A DNA stretch of 7,424 nt from Candidatus Mcinerneyibacteriota bacterium (GTDB lineage Bacteria > AUK180 > JAQVHJ01): the NCBI GenBank assembly GCA_030630935.1, contig DAOVMD010000139.1, forward strand, positions 1 through 7,424, read 5' to 3'. Positions 5,591-7,424 of the stretch are shown here, piece after piece. Under the pieces are notes generated by a model. The model was not told where the DNA came from. It saw nothing but the letters and a program-made list of their open reading frames with translations, and made no database searches. Numbering within the stretch: position 1 is the first letter of the stretch; every line of letters begins with the position of its first letter. A program made the position numbers and the translations under genes.

Positions 5591-7424
5591 TTAAATATCA
5601 TAAACCAAAGCGTCGATCGCTTTAATAATTTCGTCATTTGTGAATCCTTTCAGATCGATTGAGTTGGAACGGCAGGATGCCGCACAAAGTCCACAGCCTT
5701 TACAAAGTGCCGGGTTAACTTCAGCAACTTGTTTCATTCCACCGAACAACCTTTTTTCAACCAGGTCAATTGCTTTATAAGGACAAATATTTATACAAAG
5801 TTTACACCCATCGCATTTCATCTCATCAACCTCTGCAACCACACCCGATGTAACAATATATGGTCTTGTCAAAACAGTCAATGCCCTTGCAGCTGCGCCA
5901 TAAGCTTGGGAAATTGATTCATCAATCATCTTAGGTGAGTGAGCTAAACCAGCCAGGAAAATTCCGTCAGTTGCAAAGTCAACCGGTCTCAATTTCATAT
6001 GAGCTTCAAGGAAGAAACCCTCTGCATTAAGTGGTACCTTCAACATTCTTGCAAGGTCTTCATTATCTTCTTTTCTTGCAACAATACCGGCACTTAGGAT
6101 GATCTTATCAAAATCAAGTTCGAGTGTCCGCAGAAGAACCCTGTCATAGACTCGTAACTTTAATTTCCCGTCAACTTCAAAAACTTCCGGGGGGTTATCA
6201 TCATCATAATTAATGAAGATTACACCTTTCTCTCTCGCTTCTTCATAGAGTTTTTCTTTAAATCCATATGTTCTGAGGTCTCTGTAGAATACAAATATCT
6301 CAGAGTCCGGGTTCAAGTTTTTTAAGTGAATTGCATTCTTAACTGCTTCGGTACAGCAGATTCGGCTGCAATATGGTTGGTCATCGTTCCTTGACCCGAC
6401 ACATTGAATCATTGCAACATTATTGAAACCAGAGAGATAACCGGAACTTTCATGCATTAACTTTTCAAAGTCGCGTTGTGTAATCACATTGGGATTGGTG
6501 CCATAGAGAAATTCAGTTGGAGTGTACATATCAGCACCGGTTGCAACAATGATAACACCATGGTCAATTTCAACTAACTCTTCGTTCTCGTCCAATAACC
6601 GAGTCTTGAAATTACCTAAGAAACCATCAATCATTTCTATTGTGGAACCTTTAAATACTTTGATTCTTTTATTATTATTTAATTCTTCTAATAGTTCATT
6701 CAAGTACTTCTGAACATCATTACCTTCTGCAGATTCAAAAATAAATCTTGCCTGACCGCCAAGTTCTTTTTCCTTTTCAATTAAATACACATCAAATCCA
6801 GCTTCTGCAATCTTTAATGCTGCTTTGATTCCTGAGATCCCACCGCCGATTACCATACCTACTTTTACAATATCTATCTTCTGTGTATGTAATGGTTCAA
6901 GAAGAGAAGCTTTGAAGACTGCCATTCTCACTAATTCCTTCGCCTTATCAGTTGCTTCCACTGGCAGCTGCATATGTACCCATGAATTCTGGTCACGGAT
7001 ATTGGCCATCTCAAATAAATACGGATTCAGGCCGGCTTCTTTAATCGTGGACTGGAACAGGGGTTCGTGAGTTCGTGGGGTACAGGATGCAACAACAACC
7101 CTATTTAATTTATGCTCATCAATTAATTCCTTCATCTTGACCTGGGTATCAGCAGAACAGGTATAAAGGTTACAGGTTGAAAATTCAACATACGGAAGTT
7201 TCAGGGCATACTCCGAGACCGCTTCAACATCAACATAACCGCCAATGTTTACTCCGCAATGGCAAACAAAAACTCCTACCCGGGGCGGGTCACCTATGAC
7301 CGGGATCTCCGGGAAAATTCCTTCTTCTTCAATCTCTGTAAAGCGTGATTCACTTAAGTATGCATCAACTTCTGCTGCGGCTCCACTCGCCTGAGCGACT
7401 GTCTCAGGAATATCTTTCGGGCCC
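5591..7424 (-). CDS. hdrA: HdrA-type FAD/iron-sulfur electron-bifurcating subunit (5' partial, probably tandem-module)
   Basis: Soluble cytoplasmic flavoprotein of the heterodisulfide reductase A family, expected to carry the bifurcating FAD and pass low-potential electrons to ferredoxin. The frame is open to the right edge, giving 610 residues here, numbered from the edge. Residues 1-18 (GPKDIPETVAQASG...) look like the end of a preceding flavin module. Residues 48-175 are the HdrA N-terminal iron-sulfur domain, with VCHCG (C54, C56), C84, TCS (C89) and SCTPR (C114). A Rossmann GGGISG lies at 193-198 and EKEKELGGQ follows it. The HdrA cluster motif is C341, C352, C356-C357, with Lys at CC+5. 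The motif AHSPKMIDESISQA is near 495-508. Two C-terminal 4Fe-4S motifs lie at C537-C547 and C574-C584; the last Cys of the second is followed by Arg, not Pro. The inserted ferredoxin and FPTxDC motif of single-module HdrA are absent from this module. The ATG at 7135 is internal, not the start. The stop is 17 bases before mvhD. Family assignment is firm; the tandem architecture is inferred. Confidence 0.93.
   Translation of the reverse strand, partial: GPKDIPETVAQASGAAAEVDAYLSESRFTEIEEEGIFPEIPVIGDPPRVGVFVCHCGVNIGGYVDVEAVSEYALKLPYVEFSTCNLYTCSADTQVKMKELIDEHKLNRVVVASCTPRTHEPLFQSTIKEAGLNPYLFEMANIRDQNSWVHMQLPVEATDKAKELVRMAVFKASLLEPLHTQKIDIVKVGMVIGGGISGIKAALKIAEAGFDVYLIEKEKELGGQARFIFESAEGNDVQKYLNELLEELNNNKRIKVFKGSTIEMIDGFLGNFKTRLLDENEELVEIDHGVIIVATGADMYTPTEFLYGTNPNVITQRDFEKLMHESSGYLSGFNNVAMIQCVGSRNDDQPYCSRICCTEAVKNAIHLKNLNPDSEIFVFYRDLRTYGFKEKLYEEAREKGVIFINYDDDNPPEVFEVDGKLKLRVYDRVLLRTLELDFDKIILSAGIVARKEDNEDLARMLKVPLNAEGFFLEAHMKLRPVDFATDGIFLAGLAHSPKMIDESISQAYGAAARALTVLTRPYIVTSGVVAEVDEMKCDGCKLCINICPYKAIDLVEKRLFGGMKQVAEVNPALCKGCGLCAASCRSNSIDLKGFTNDEIIKAIDALVYDI

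Noticed and set aside
4338-7070. Plus-strand open frames at 4338-4628, 5729-5917, 6522-6713 and 6825-7070
   Set aside because: All are antisense to strongly conserved minus-strand genes and show no family motif or plausible upstream ribosome binding site.
7133-7135. ATG at 7135 as the start of the right-hand HdrA
   Set aside because: The frame is open upstream to the edge and encodes conserved HdrA sequence (VCHCG, TCSADTQ); starting at 7135 would delete most of the N-terminal cluster domain. There is no ribosome binding site before it.
1-7424. NiFe hydrogenase (Mvh) operon
   Set aside because: MvhD is present but no hydrogenase large or small subunit motif (for example paired CxxC with a C-terminal DPCxxC) appears in any frame I read.

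Overview
The window is one AT-rich (roughly 40% GC by eye), fully coding stretch in which all six genes lie on the minus strand, so it reads from high to low coordinates as one probable operon. Spacers are only 2 to 18 bases and most starts have a GAGGT- or AGGAG-type ribosome binding site. No gene is supported on the plus strand. I see no RNA gene, mobile element, CRISPR array, promoter or terminator. The operon enters over the right edge and leaves over the left edge, so both end genes are partial.

In transcription order the genes are: (1) an HdrA-type flavoprotein (5591 to the right edge, N-terminus missing); (2) an MvhD-type [2Fe-2S] protein (5145-5573); (3) a two-cluster iron-sulfur protein with an FrhB-like N-terminal part (4195-5133); (4) an AsrA/HydB-like two-cluster iron-sulfur protein (3183-4181); (5) an FAD/NAD(P)-binding reductase of the AsrB/HydG/FlxA type (2337-3164); (6) a second, double-module HdrA-like flavoprotein (left edge to 2334, C-terminus missing). 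This resembles the Flx-Hdr (NADH dehydrogenase/heterodisulfide reductase) systems of anaerobic bacteria. Inferred electron path: NAD(P)H is oxidised at the FlxA-like subunit, electrons pass through the two iron-sulfur subunits and MvhD to the HdrA flavins, and bifurcation there reduces ferredoxin plus another acceptor. The reverse, confurcating direction is equally possible.

The unusual part is the HdrA content. The first HdrA begins in the window with the tail of one flavin module and continues into a complete second one. The last gene is a tandem of two flavin modules joined by a linker that looks like the HdrA N-terminal iron-sulfur domain with every cysteine lost. No HdrB or HdrC (CCG-type disulfide-reducing site), no NiFe hydrogenase subunit and no sirohaem sulfite reductase subunit is visible, so the second acceptor is unknown. 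At least 14 iron-sulfur clusters can be counted from cysteine motifs in the window.

The organism is very probably a strict anaerobe, syntrophic, fermentative or sulfur/acetogenic in style. The Shine-Dalgarno motifs and gene set fit a low-GC bacterium, but I cannot assign a phylum and an archaeon is not excluded.
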